Below are positions 35,010 through 43,575 of a stretch of DNA of 64,000 nt, one piece after another. The stretch is from Sinomonas cellulolyticus (GTDB taxonomy: Bacteria > Actinomycetota > Actinomycetes > Actinomycetales > Micrococcaceae). Where the stretch lies: NCBI RefSeq assembly GCF_014656475.1, contig NZ_BNCM01000004.1, positions 1-64,000 of the forward strand, read 5' to 3'. The translations under genes were made by a program, and so were the position numbers. The stretch's first letter is position 1; each line of letters opens with the position of its first letter. A model generated the notes under the pieces. The model did not search any database. It saw only the letters and a program-made list of their open reading frames with translations, and was not told the DNA's origin.

Positions 35010-36326
35010 GTGCTTTCTGCGATCGGCCGGGCATTCCGGACGCCCGACCTGCGGCGCAAGCTGCTGTTCACGCTGGCGATCATCGCCATTTTCCGGCTGG
35101 GAGCATTCATCCCCAGCCCGGGCGTGGACTACCACAACGTCAAGACGTGCCTCTCCCCGCAGGTGCAGGGCGAGCAGACGGGCATCTACCAGATGCTCAA
35201 CCTGTTCTCGGGCGGGGCGCTGCTCCAGGTCTCGGTCTTCGCCCTGGGCATCATGCCGTACATCACGGCGAGCATCATCGTGCAGCTGCTCCGCGTGGTC
35301 ATTCCGCGGTTCCAGGAACTGTATGACGAGGGCCAGTCCGGGCAGACGAAGCTCACGCAGTACACCCGCTACCTCACCATAGCGCTGGGCTTGCTGAACG
35401 CGACCACGCTCGTCTCGCTGGTCCGCTCGGGCCAGCTGTTCCCCAACTGCCAGCTGCCGATCATCCCGGACACGTCGATCATCGCGACGATCCTTGTGGT
35501 CATCACCCTCACGGCGGGCACGGGCCTCATCATGTGGCTCGGCGAGCTCGTGACCGAGAAGGGGATCGGCAACGGCATGTCGCTGCTGATCTTCACCTCG
35601 ATCGCCGCGCAGTTCCCCTCCTCGCTCGGCGCGATCTGGACGTCGAAGGGCCCGGGCACGTTCTTCATCGTGCTCGTGATCGGCCTCATCACGATGGCGC
35701 TGGTCATCTTCGTGGAGCAGTCGCAGCGGCGTGTGCCGGTGCAGTACGCGAAGCGCATGATCGGCCGCCGCACGGTGGGCGGGACGAGCACGTACATTCC
35801 GATCAAGGTGAACATGGCGGGCGTCATCCCGGTCATCTTCGCCTCGTCGATGCTGTACCTGCCGGCCCTCGTCGCGCAGTTCAACACGCCGCACGACGGC
35901 TCGGCGCCGGCGCCCTGGGTCGAGTGGATCAACAACAACTTCACGCGCGGTGACCACCCGGTCTACATGGTCGCGTACTTCCTCCTGATCATCTTCTTCA
36001 CCTACTTCTATGTCGCGATCACCTTCAACCCTGAAGAGGTCTCCGACAACATGAAGAAGTACGGCGGGTTCATCCCCGGCATCCGTGCCGGCCGGCCCAC
36101 TGCGGACTATCTGCAGTACGTACTCTCGCGCATCACCCTTCCGGGGTCCCTGTACCTCGGCATCGTGGCTCTCATCCCCCTCATCGCCCTCGTGCTCGTC
36201 AGTGCCAACCAGAACTTCCCGTTCGGCGGCACTTCGATCCTGATCGTGGTGGGCGTGGGCCTGGAGACGGTCAAGCAGATCGATGCGCAGCTCCAACAGC
36301 GACACTACGAAGGACTACTGCGATGA
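35010..36326 (+). CDS. secY: Protein translocase subunit SecY
   Basis: This is SecY with 438 residues and ten predicted membrane spans, the channel of the Sec translocase. Landmarks are LRRKLLFTLAIIAIFRLGAFIPSPGVD at the N-terminus (partly quoted), GIMPYITASIIVQLL, GIGNGMSLLIFTSI, and the cytoplasmic loop with PIKVNMAGVIPVIFASS. GGGGAGGAG before the GTG at 35010 is the ribosome binding site. The 3' end overlaps adk by four bases (ATGA), so the two are coupled. TAAACT at 34920-34925 could be a -10 for secY, but no clear -35 is seen. Confidence 0.98.
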   Translation: MLSAIGRAFRTPDLRRKLLFTLAIIAIFRLGAFIPSPGVDYHNVKTCLSPQVQGEQTGIYQMLNLFSGGALLQVSVFALGIMPYITASIIVQLLRVVIPRFQELYDEGQSGQTKLTQYTRYLTIALGLLNATTLVSLVRSGQLFPNCQLPIIPDTSIIATILVVITLTAGTGLIMWLGELVTEKGIGNGMSLLIFTSIAAQFPSSLGAIWTSKGPGTFFIVLVIGLITMALVIFVEQSQRRVPVQYAKRMIGRRTVGGTSTYIPIKVNMAGVIPVIFASSMLYLPALVAQFNTPHDGSAPAPWVEWINNNFTRGDHPVYMVAYFLLIIFFTYFYVAITFNPEEVSDNMKKYGGFIPGIRAGRPTADYLQYVLSRITLPGSLYLGIVALIPLIALVLVSANQNFPFGGTSILIVVGVGLETVKQIDAQLQQRHYEGLLR

Positions 36327-36904
36327 CGAGAATGCTCCTTATTGGCCCGCCCGGTTCCGGCAAGGGCACCCAGGCGGAACGGATCTCAGAGCGCCTCGGC
36401 ATCGTGGCGATCTCCACGGGAGACATCTTCCGCTACAACGTCAAGGAGCAGACGCCGCTCGGCATCGAGGCCAAGAAGTACATGGACGCCGGCGACTTCG
36501 TGCCGGACTCGGTGACGAACAAGATGGTCCGCGACCGTCTCTCCGAGGACGACGCGTCCAACGGCTTCCTCCTGGACGGCTACCCCCGCACGGTCGCGCA
36601 GGTGGAGTACCTCGACGGGGTCCTGGCCGAGAACGGGCAGCAGCTCGACGTGGTGCTGCAGCTCACCGCCGACGACGACGAGCTCGTGGCGCGCCTGCTG
36701 AACCGCGCCAAGGAGACGGGCCGCAGCGACGACACGGAGGCCGTGATCCGCCACCGGCTCGACCTGTACCACACGCAGACCGAGGCGGTCGTGTCCCAGT
36801 ACGCGGACCGCGGCACCCTGACCCGCGTGGACGGCATCGGCGCGATCGATGAGGTCACCGAGCGGGTGCTGGCCGCGATCGAGTCGGTCAAGTCCGCCTC
36901 GTAG
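36323..36904 (+). CDS. adk: Adenylate kinase
   Basis: This is Adk with 193 residues, which interconverts ATP + AMP and 2 ADP. The P-loop GPPGSGKGT is at residues 8-16; the AMP-site STGDIFR and the DGYPRT motif follow. The LID region is the short type without zinc cysteines, as in mycobacterial enzymes and in line with the length. It overlaps the secY stop, which is the usual actinobacterial secY-adk-map order. Confidence 0.97.
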   Translation: MTRMLLIGPPGSGKGTQAERISERLGIVAISTGDIFRYNVKEQTPLGIEAKKYMDAGDFVPDSVTNKMVRDRLSEDDASNGFLLDGYPRTVAQVEYLDGVLAENGQQLDVVLQLTADDDELVARLLNRAKETGRSDDTEAVIRHRLDLYHTQTEAVVSQYADRGTLTRVDGIGAIDEVTERVLAAIESVKSAS

Positions 36905-37003
36905 GGCAGGGGATTCAGGCACGACGACGCGTGGCGCCGTCCGAGGGTATGTCCCGCGGGCGGCGCCTCGCCACTGTGGGGATCGGAACGAGGAAGGACG
37001 GCT

Positions 37004-37834
37004 GTGGGCAGCCAGCGGAAGATCGAGTACAAGAACAACGGGCAGCTGCGGATCATGGCGGAGGCAGGCGTCCTGCTGAGCCGCGCGCTGGACGCGGCGG
37101 TGGCCGCCGCCGTGCCCGGCGTCTCTACGGATGAAGTCGACGCCGCTTTCGCCGAGGTCGTCGACGCGGCGGGCGCCCAGTACAACTTCCTCGGCTACTA
37201 CGGCTACCCGAAGCACATCTGCGTCTCCGTCAATGACGAGGTGGTCCACGGCATCCCCGGCCCCCGGAAGCTCGCGGAGGGGGACATCGTCTCAATCGAC
37301 GGCGGCTGCATCGTGCGCGGCTGGAACGCGGACTCGGCGCGCACCGTCATCGTGGGCGAGGGCGACCCGGAGGACGTCAGGCTCTCCGAGATCACGCGCC
37401 AGGCGATGTGGCGGGGCATCGCCGCGTTCGCGAAGGGATCGTTCGTCGGGGACATCGGCGATGCGATCGACGACTTCGTCAGCGCTCAGGAGGGCGCGCC
37501 GCTCGGCATCCTCGAGGACTACGTGGGCCACGGCATCGGCTCTGCCATGCACATGGCCCCGGACGTGCTCAACTACCGGACCGGGCACCGCGGGCCGAAG
37601 ATCAAGCCCGGCATGGCGCTGGCGATCGAGCCCATGCTCGTGCGGGGCTCGATCGACACGAAGACACTGGACGACGAGTGGACTGTCGTGACCACGGACG
37701 GCGCCCATGCCTCCCAGTGGGAGCACTCGGTGGCGCGCCACTCCGGCGGGATCTGGGTCCTCACGGCCGAGGACGGAGGAGCCTCCGAGCTCGTGCCGCT
37801 CGGCGTGACCCCGGTCCCGATCCCCGCGGGCTGA
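37004..37834 (+). CDS. map: Methionine aminopeptidase, type I
   Basis: This 276-residue protein removes N-terminal methionine from nascent chains. The metal and catalytic residues of the pita-bread fold are all readable: His82 (DEVVHG), Asp99 (SIDGG), Asp110 (NADSAR), His176 (VGHGIG), Glu209 (AIEPM) and Glu240 (QWEHSV). The start is GTG with GAGGAAGGA at 36989-36997. It lies 99 nt after adk, probably in the same transcript. Confidence 0.96.
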   Translation: MGSQRKIEYKNNGQLRIMAEAGVLLSRALDAAVAAAVPGVSTDEVDAAFAEVVDAAGAQYNFLGYYGYPKHICVSVNDEVVHGIPGPRKLAEGDIVSIDGGCIVRGWNADSARTVIVGEGDPEDVRLSEITRQAMWRGIAAFAKGSFVGDIGDAIDDFVSAQEGAPLGILEDYVGHGIGSAMHMAPDVLNYRTGHRGPKIKPGMALAIEPMLVRGSIDTKTLDDEWTVVTTDGAHASQWEHSVARHSGGIWVLTAEDGGASELVPLGVTPVPIPAG

Positions 37835-37879
37835 CCCGCCCGGGGAATGCCTCCGGCCTGCGCCGTGTTCGCCACAGGT

Positions 37880-38803
37880 ATGAAGGCCATTGCATACGAA
37901 CGCTTCGGATCCGCTGACGTCCTCGAGCTGAAGGACCTTCCCACCCCGCACCCGGGCTCCGATTCGGTGCTCGTCCAGGTCAAGGCGGCGAGCCTGAACC
38001 CCGTGGACTACAAGGCCCGCGAGGGCTATCTGAAGGGTGTCATCGACACGGTGTTCCCGGCGGTCCCCGGCTGGGATGTGGCTGGCGTGGTCGTGAAGCC
38101 GGGACTCGACACCCCTGAGCTCTCCGAGGGGGACGAGGTGCTCGCCTACGCCCGCAAGGATGTCATCTCCGGTGGCACGCTCGCCGAGTTCGTCGAGGTG
38201 CCCGTGCGGACCCTCGCCCTGAAGCCGCCGACGCTGAGCTTCGAGGACGCCGCGGCCCTCCCGCTGACGGGGCTCACCGCGCTCCAGACCGTGCGTCGCG
38301 CACGCGTCTCGCCGGGGCAGACGGTGCTCATCCATGCAGCGGCTGGAGGCGTGGGCTCCTACGCGGTGCAGCTCGCCCGCCTGGCCGGTGCCAGAGTGGT
38401 GGGGACGGCCTCGGAGGGCAACCACGAGTACCTCCGCTCCCTGGGGGCGGAACCGGTGGAGTACGGCGACCGGCTCGTGCAGGCCGCCCGCGGGCTCGCC
38501 CCGGAGGGCTTCGATGTGATCCTCGACTTCGTGGGCAACGGCGCGCTGGACACCGTGCCACAGCTGCTGCGCGACGGCGGCATGGTCGCCTCGGTCACGG
38601 ACACCCGCGCCCGCGACCTCTACGGCGGCCAGTACGTCTGGGTCCGCCCCGACCCGCTCCAGCTGGCTGAGCTGGCCCAGCTCGCCGCCGATGGACGGCT
38701 GAGGGTCGAGGTCGCCGAGGTGTTCGATCTCGCCCAGACCGCCGAGGCGTATCGGACCCTCGAGGGAGGCCACGTGCGCGGCAAGCTCGTAGTCCGGATC
38801 TGA
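37880..38803 (+). CDS. Zinc-independent quinone oxidoreductase / enoyl reductase-like MDR protein
   Basis: The 307-residue protein is a medium-chain dehydrogenase/reductase with no zinc-ligand cysteines, so it is of the NAD(P)H:quinone oxidoreductase type. The N-terminal GroES-like domain (AASLNPVDYKAREGY) is followed by a Rossmann domain with HAAAGGVGSYAVQLAR (glycine motif at residues 153-159). The ATG at 37880 is chosen because alignment to the family begins MKAIAYERFG; the open frame extends 33 nt upstream. The true substrate is unknown. It is convergent with the ABC transporter genes, with a bidirectional hairpin between. Confidence 0.88.
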   Translation: MKAIAYERFGSADVLELKDLPTPHPGSDSVLVQVKAASLNPVDYKAREGYLKGVIDTVFPAVPGWDVAGVVVKPGLDTPELSEGDEVLAYARKDVISGGTLAEFVEVPVRTLALKPPTLSFEDAAALPLTGLTALQTVRRARVSPGQTVLIHAAAGGVGSYAVQLARLAGARVVGTASEGNHEYLRSLGAEPVEYGDRLVQAARGLAPEGFDVILDFVGNGALDTVPQLLRDGGMVASVTDTRARDLYGGQYVWVRPDPLQLAELAQLAADGRLRVEVAEVFDLAQTAEAYRTLEGGHVRGKLVVRI

Positions 38804-38827
38804 CCCCTCGGTCCGTCCACCACGAGC

Positions 38828-38863
38828 GACGGCGCCGTTCCCCAGCCGGGGAGCGGCGCCGTC
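38828..38863. terminator. Bidirectional terminator between convergent genes
   Basis: GACGGCGCCGTTCCCC at 38828-38843 pairs with GGGGAGCGGCGCCGTC at 38848-38863 (one G:T pair) around AGCC. It lies 25 nt after the MDR gene stop and 24 nt after the stop of the minus-strand binding-protein gene, so it can serve both. Confidence 0.8.
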
Positions 38864-38886
38864 GTCATGCGATGGTGCGGTCGGAA

Positions 38887-40233
38887 CTAGGACTTCAGCT
38901 TCGGCTTGACGTCCTTGTCGTAGATCCCCTGGAGCGTCTTCTTCAGGTCCGACATCGTCGCCTTGACCTCGGCCTGCTGGGTGACGATCTTCGCCACCGA
39001 CTTGGCCATCTCCTGGTCGGCGCCGGGCAGGAACACGCGGGCGTTGTCCTGGACCTTGGTGACCGCGAGCTGGTCGATCGCAGTCTGGATCTGCGGGGTC
39101 TTGGCCAGGACGGCCGTCATGTCGGCGGACTTGTTGACCGGCATGTAGCCGGTGGCGCCCGAGAAGGCCGCGGCGTTCTCCGGCTGGCCCACGAACTTGA
39201 TGAACATCGCCGCGGCCAGCTGCTGCTCCTTGGAAATGCCGGACGGGATGCCGAGGCCCGCGCCGCCGGTGGGGCAGACGGGCTTGGTGGCCTTGGGGCC
39301 GCCCGGGAGGAAGCCCACGCCCACGTTGAACTTGGCGGTCTTCAGCACGCCCACGAGGGAGCCGGTCGAGGAGATCGTCGCCGAGGTGATCCCGCCGCCG
39401 AAGTCGGCCGAGGAGTCCTTCGAGGACACGCCCGCCCACTTGTCCTTGTACACCGAGTCCTGGACCCACTGCATCGCGGCCACGGCGTCGTCCGAGTCGC
39501 ACGTGATGTCCCAGCCCTTGGACCAGCCGGAGCCCCAGCCCCACAGGTTGTTCTGCAGGGTCCAGCCCGCGTAGTCCGCGAGAGCGGGGTACATGTAGGC
39601 GTACTGCGCCCCCGAGGCGGCCTTGAGCTTGGGAGCCCACTCCCCGAATTCGGCCCAGGTGGTCGGTGCGCGGTCAGGCAGCCCCGCGGCCTTGAAGTGG
39701 TCCTTGTTGTAGTAGAACAGCGGCGTGGAACGCGCATACGGCATGGCCCACTGCTTGTTCGCGTACTGGTAGTCCTGCACGAGGGAGTCGCGGTAGACGG
39801 CCAGGTTGACGCCGAGCTGCTTGTTCACGGAGTCCATCGGGATGATGTTGCCGTTGAGGTAGTAGCGGAACCACCACACGTCGGAGAGCACCACCACGCC
39901 GGGGAGCCCCGAGTTCGCGGCCTGCGCCGTCTGGAACTTCTGGGCGATCTCCTCGTAGTTCGAGCCCGCGGTGACGAGGTTGACCTTGATGCCCGGGTTC
40001 GCGGCCTGGAACTTCGCCACGAGCTCCTTCTCGATGTCCTCGGACTTGCCCGGGTGGTTCGACCAGAAGTCGATGCTGCCGGCCGGCTTGACGTCCTTGA
40101 AGTCGATGTCAGCCGCCGCCGACGTGGCGCTGCCGCCGGACGTGTCGGGTCCGCCGCACGCGGCGAGCGCCGCGGCGCTTGTCCCCGCTCCGGCGAGGGC
40201 CAGGAAATGTCGGCGGTCGAGTCGGAATGACAT
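38887..40233 (-). CDS. ABC transporter sugar-binding lipoprotein (UgpB-like, CUT1)
   Basis: This 448-residue protein is an extracellular solute-binding lipoprotein. The N-terminus has RR at residues 7-8 in DRRHFLALAG, compatible with Tat export, and a lipobox LAAC with Cys26 as the lipidated residue. The mature part starts DFWSNHPGKSEDIEKELVAKF, typical of MalE/UgpB-type proteins for disaccharides or glycerol-3-phosphate-like ligands, and has many Trp residues (YAGWTLQNNLWGWGSGW) for stacking sugars. It is the last gene of the importer operon, 48 nt after the second permease. The ligand is not readable. Confidence 0.9.
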   Translation of the reverse strand: MSFRLDRRHFLALAGAGTSAAALAACGGPDTSGGSATSAAADIDFKDVKPAGSIDFWSNHPGKSEDIEKELVAKFQAANPGIKVNLVTAGSNYEEIAQKFQTAQAANSGLPGVVVLSDVWWFRYYLNGNIIPMDSVNKQLGVNLAVYRDSLVQDYQYANKQWAMPYARSTPLFYYNKDHFKAAGLPDRAPTTWAEFGEWAPKLKAASGAQYAYMYPALADYAGWTLQNNLWGWGSGWSKGWDITCDSDDAVAAMQWVQDSVYKDKWAGVSSKDSSADFGGGITSATISSTGSLVGVLKTAKFNVGVGFLPGGPKATKPVCPTGGAGLGIPSGISKEQQLAAAMFIKFVGQPENAAAFSGATGYMPVNKSADMTAVLAKTPQIQTAIDQLAVTKVQDNARVFLPGADQEMAKSVAKIVTQQAEVKATMSDLKKTLQGIYDKDVKPKLKS

Positions 40234-40281
40234 GGTGGGTGCCTTTCGTTGGGGTGCTGGGTGCTTTTGGGGTGTGGTGCG

Positions 40282-41181
40282 CTACCCGGTGACGGAGCCC
40301 TGGGTGAGGCCGGCCACGATGTAGCGCTGGAGCATCGCGAAGACGATGAGGACGGGCACGATCACGAGCACGGCTCCGGCCATGAGGATGCCCCACGAGC
40401 CCGTGCCGCTCTCGGAGTTCTGCAGGAGCGTGAGCCCCACGGGGAGCGTCATGACCTCCGGCTTGTCGGTGATGATGAGCGGCCAGATGTAGTCGTTCCA
40501 CTCGGACACGATGGTCACGAGCGCCACGGTGGCGATGGACGGCACGGACACGGGGACCACGATGCTCCAGAGGCGCTTCCAGTGGCCTGCCCCGTCGATC
40601 TCAGCCGCCTCGAGGATGGAGGCCGGCAGGGTCATGAAGTGCTGCCGCAGCAGGAAGGTGCCGAACGCGGTGCCGAGGCCCGGGAGGATGATGCCCCAGA
40701 GTGTGTTCTTCCCGCCGATGCTCGCGATGAGCACGTAGTTGGGCAGGATCGAGACCTGCGAGGGCACCATGAGGGCCACGAGGATGAGGATGAAGATGAT
40801 GTTCTTGAACGGGAACCGCACGAACACGAGCGCGTAGGCCGTCATGATCGCGAGCGTGACCTTCACGATGGCGCCCACCGCCGTGACGATCGTCGAGTTG
40901 AGGAAGAACCGGGCGAACGGGACGGTGGTCATCGCGGTGCTGTAGTTGTCGAGGCTGACTGACTGCGGCAGGAGCTTCAGCTCCGTCGTCACGATCTCCC
41001 CGGGCGTCTTGAAGGAGCTCAGGACCATCCACAGCAGCGGCAGGGCCACGATGAGGGTCGCGACGATGAGCGGCACGTAGCCGCCGGCGATCGTCCGGAC
41101 CAGGTTCTGGGAGGAGAACGGGCGGGGCCGTTCGGGAGCGCCCGCCGTCTCGGTGACGGTGAGGGGTGCGGGGGCTGTCAT
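40282..41181 (-). CDS. ABC transporter permease, UgpE/MalG-like
   Basis: The 299-residue protein has six predicted spans and the cytoplasmic EAA loop (LEAAEIDGAGHWKRLWSIVVP) that docks the ATPase. The ATG at 41181 overlaps the stop of the upstream permease (ATGA), which rejects the longer open frame. It pairs with the other permease to form the channel of a CUT1 sugar importer. No ATP-binding gene is in the operon, so a shared MsmK/UgpC-type ATPase encoded elsewhere is likely. Confidence 0.93.
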   Translation of the reverse strand: MTAPAPLTVTETAGAPERPRPFSSQNLVRTIAGGYVPLIVATLIVALPLLWMVLSSFKTPGEIVTTELKLLPQSVSLDNYSTAMTTVPFARFFLNSTIVTAVGAIVKVTLAIMTAYALVFVRFPFKNIIFILILVALMVPSQVSILPNYVLIASIGGKNTLWGIILPGLGTAFGTFLLRQHFMTLPASILEAAEIDGAGHWKRLWSIVVPVSVPSIATVALVTIVSEWNDYIWPLIITDKPEVMTLPVGLTLLQNSESGTGSWGILMAGAVLVIVPVLIVFAMLQRYIVAGLTQGSVTG

Positions 41182-42119
41182 GCGTAGTGCACCTTCCTCT
41201 CGACGAAGCGGATCTGGACGACCGTGACCACGAGCAGGATCACGAACAGGATCACCGAGATCGCCGCCGAGTACCCGGCACGGTTGTACGAGCCGAAGGC
41301 CTGCATGTAGGCCTCGTAGATCAGCGTGCTGGTGCCGTTGCCGAGCGGGGTCATGATCCTGATGAGGTCGAAGGCCTGCAGGCTCGACAGGATCGTGGTG
41401 ATGAGGAGGAAGAACGTCGTGGGGGAGAGGAGCGGCAGGCTGATGCTCAGGAAGCGGCGGCCCGCACCCGCGCCGTCGAGCGACGCGGCCTCCATGACGT
41501 CCGGTGGGAGGGACTGCAGCCCCGCGAGGTACACCACGGCGCAGTAGCCGAGGTTCTTCCATACGTAGACGATGATCACCATGGTCAGCGCGAGCTGCGG
41601 ATCGTTGAACCACTGCGGGCTCGCCACACCGACTCCGCGCAGGAACCAGGCGAGGACCCCGTAGCCCGGGTCGAAGATGAACATCCACACGAGGCCGACG
41701 CCAACGCCGGAGAGGACGTAGGGGGCGAACACGGCGGAGCGCGCGAACGTGGTGCCCCTGACCTTCGCGTTGAGCGCCAGGGCAACCAGAAGCCCCAGGA
41801 CCATCGAGAGGCCCACGGTGAGGACCGTGAAGACCGCCGTGGTGCCCAGGACGCGCGGGGCGTCGTCACTGCCGAAGAACGTCGCGTAGTTCTCGAAGCC
41901 GATGTTCTGCGCGGTCTTCGAGCCGAGCGTCCAGTCGAGGAACGAGTACTGGAGGTTCGCGAACAGCGGCCGGTAGATGAAGACCGCGATGAGCACGAGG
42001 TTCGGAAGGGCGAACGCGAGGAAGATGAAGAATTCGCGGCGAGTGCGGCCCGAGAACTTCCGGCGCCCTCCTCGTGGCGTGGCGGCGCCCTTGCGACGCT
42101 CCATTGTCGTCTCGCTCAT
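41178..42119 (-). CDS. ABC transporter permease, UgpA/MalF-like
   Basis: The 313-residue protein has six predicted spans and the EAA motif MEAASLDGAGAGRRFLSISLPLL near residues 215-235 (partly quoted). The ATG at 42119 is preferred because AGGA lies 7 nt upstream; a TTG at 42134 is an alternative. It is the first gene of the importer operon, which runs permease, permease, binding protein. A LacI-like dyad lies 31 bp upstream. Confidence 0.92.
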   Translation of the reverse strand: MSETTMERRKGAATPRGGRRKFSGRTRREFFIFLAFALPNLVLIAVFIYRPLFANLQYSFLDWTLGSKTAQNIGFENYATFFGSDDAPRVLGTTAVFTVLTVGLSMVLGLLVALALNAKVRGTTFARSAVFAPYVLSGVGVGLVWMFIFDPGYGVLAWFLRGVGVASPQWFNDPQLALTMVIIVYVWKNLGYCAVVYLAGLQSLPPDVMEAASLDGAGAGRRFLSISLPLLSPTTFFLLITTILSSLQAFDLIRIMTPLGNGTSTLIYEAYMQAFGSYNRAGYSAAISVILFVILLVVTVVQIRFVERKVHYA

Positions 42120-42149
42120 GCATGAATCCTGCAAGGGGGGTGGGACATT

Positions 42150-42163
42150 GACAAGCGTTTTCC
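42150..42163. promoter_or_regulatory. Possible LacI-family operator upstream of the sugar ABC operon
   Basis: GACAAGCGTTTTCC is an imperfect palindrome with the AA-n-CG-n-TT core typical of LacI/GalR-family operators. It lies between the permease gene and the divergent P1 hydrolase gene. No LacI-type regulator is encoded in the window. The match is partial, so this is a suggestion only. Confidence 0.35.
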
Positions 42164-42348
42164 TTCAAGAAGTGGTAGGTCGTGACAGAGGGCCCCCGAG
42201 TAGTGGACCACGAGGCTCGTGCCCCGCAGGCCGGAATCGGGGGCATCATTCGAGGAATTCCACCGCCCGTATCCAAGAGTTCACATTTGGTTAGTGTAGG
42301 CAGTGGCCTGCGCCACACCATTGAGGCGCGGCGCAGCGCCGGGTTTGA

Positions 42349-43374
42349 ATGGTGCCCATGGGATCCCTTCTCGATGTGCCCGGTATCCGGGTGGGGCATG
42401 CACAGCGGACGGAGGACGGATGGCTCACGGGAGTCACCGCCGTCGTGCTTCCGCCGGGCAGCACTGGCGGGGTCGACGTGCGCGGCGGGGGTCCGGGGAC
42501 CATCGACACGGACGCCCTCAATCCCTCCACCCTCGTCCAGACCGTGGACGGGATCGTGCTCTGCGGCGGGAGCGCCTACGGCCTTGCGGCCGCGTCCGGG
42601 GTGCAGGAATGGCTGGAGTCGCAGGGGCAGGGCTATCCGGTGCTGGGCGGCGTGGTGCCGATCGTGCCCGGCGCCGTGATCTTCGACCTCGGCCGCGGGG
42701 GCAGCTTCGCGGCACGGCCCAACGCGGCGATGGGCTTCGAGGCGGCCGCGGCGTGCGTGGGGCTCGAGGACGCGCCCGACGGCGGTCCGCGCGGCTGCGT
42801 CGGGGCCGGAACCGGCGCCGTGCTGGGCCGCAACAGGTACAAGGGCGGGGTGGGGATGGCCTCGGTCCGGCTTCCCGGAGGCCCCGTTCCGGGGCCACCC
42901 GGGGCGCCGGAGGTCTCGCTGCCCGACGGGATCGTGGTGGGGGCGCTCGCCGTGGTCAATGCCGCCGGGATGCCCGTGCTGGACGGAGCCGGCGGCGAGG
43001 TGCTCGAGGAGCACTGGCCAGGCGGTGTCCTCGGGCCGATGCGCGGCGACGACCTCAACACCACCATCGCGGTGGTGGCCACCAATGCCGCGCTGAGCCC
43101 GGCCGAGTGCCAGCGGCTCGCCACCGCCGCGCACGCTGGGCTGGCCAGGGCCCTCGACCCAAGCCACACGCAGGTTGACGGGGACACGGTGTTCGGGGCG
43201 TCCACGGGGGGCATCGACTTTGACCGCTCTACCGACGCGGCGCGCGTGGTCGGGCTCATGTCGGTGCAGATCGCGGCGGCCAACGCCCTGCGCGCGGCCA
43301 TCTTGGACGGGGTCCGCTCGGCGACGCCGGTGACGACGCCGGCCGGCAGCTGGGACCGGTTCCCGGGGGTGTAG
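42349..43374 (+). CDS. P1-family Ntn-type aminopeptidase/amidohydrolase (DmpA/NylC-like)
   Basis: The 341-residue protein is a self-processing P1 peptidase. The cleavage site is visible as LNTTIAVVATNAAL: autocleavage between Asn237 and Thr238 would expose Thr238 as nucleophile, as in the nylon-oligomer hydrolase NylC and D-aminopeptidase DmpA. Upstream motifs VLCGGSAYGLAAASGV and NRYKGGVGMAS also fit. The ATG at 42349 has no clear ribosome binding site; an in-frame ATG at 42358 (GSLLDVPGIRVGHA) is an alternative. It is divergent from the sugar transporter. The natural substrate is unknown. Confidence 0.88.
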   Translation: MVPMGSLLDVPGIRVGHAQRTEDGWLTGVTAVVLPPGSTGGVDVRGGGPGTIDTDALNPSTLVQTVDGIVLCGGSAYGLAAASGVQEWLESQGQGYPVLGGVVPIVPGAVIFDLGRGGSFAARPNAAMGFEAAAACVGLEDAPDGGPRGCVGAGTGAVLGRNRYKGGVGMASVRLPGGPVPGPPGAPEVSLPDGIVVGALAVVNAAGMPVLDGAGGEVLEEHWPGGVLGPMRGDDLNTTIAVVATNAALSPAECQRLATAAHAGLARALDPSHTQVDGDTVFGASTGGIDFDRSTDAARVVGLMSVQIAAANALRAAILDGVRSATPVTTPAGSWDRFPGV

Positions 43375-43440
43375 GGGGACTGGTTGGGGAGCCGGCCGGG
43401 TGGGGCGGGTGGCCGGGCCGGGCGGGGCCTCCGCTGCTGG

Positions 43441-43564
43441 CGTCGGAAACTCCCCAGCTTTCGCGTCGGAGACTCCCCACCTTTGCCTTTCCGGCCACGC
43501 GATCACGCGAATCTCAGCTCTGGGCGCGATGAGCCTGAAGGGAAAGGCTGGGGAGTTTCCTACG
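43441..43564. repeat. Short repeat family B: two direct and one inverted copy
   Basis: CGTCGGAAACTCCCCAGCTT occurs at 43441, and a close copy (CGTCGGAGACTCCCCACCTT) starts at 43464, 23 bp on. An inverted copy at 43541-43564 reads CGTAGGAAACTCCCCAGCC on the minus strand. The first and third copies can pair into a long stem. They lie in the gap between the P1 hydrolase and the second AbiEi/DUF559-like gene. Confidence 0.75.
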
Positions 43565-43575
43565 TGTGCTCAAGC

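Noticed and set aside
41866-43506. 546-codon minus-strand frame over the P1 hydrolase gene
   Set aside because: Shadow frame rich in Pro, Arg and His. The P1 hydrolase on the plus strand has its processing site and family motifs.
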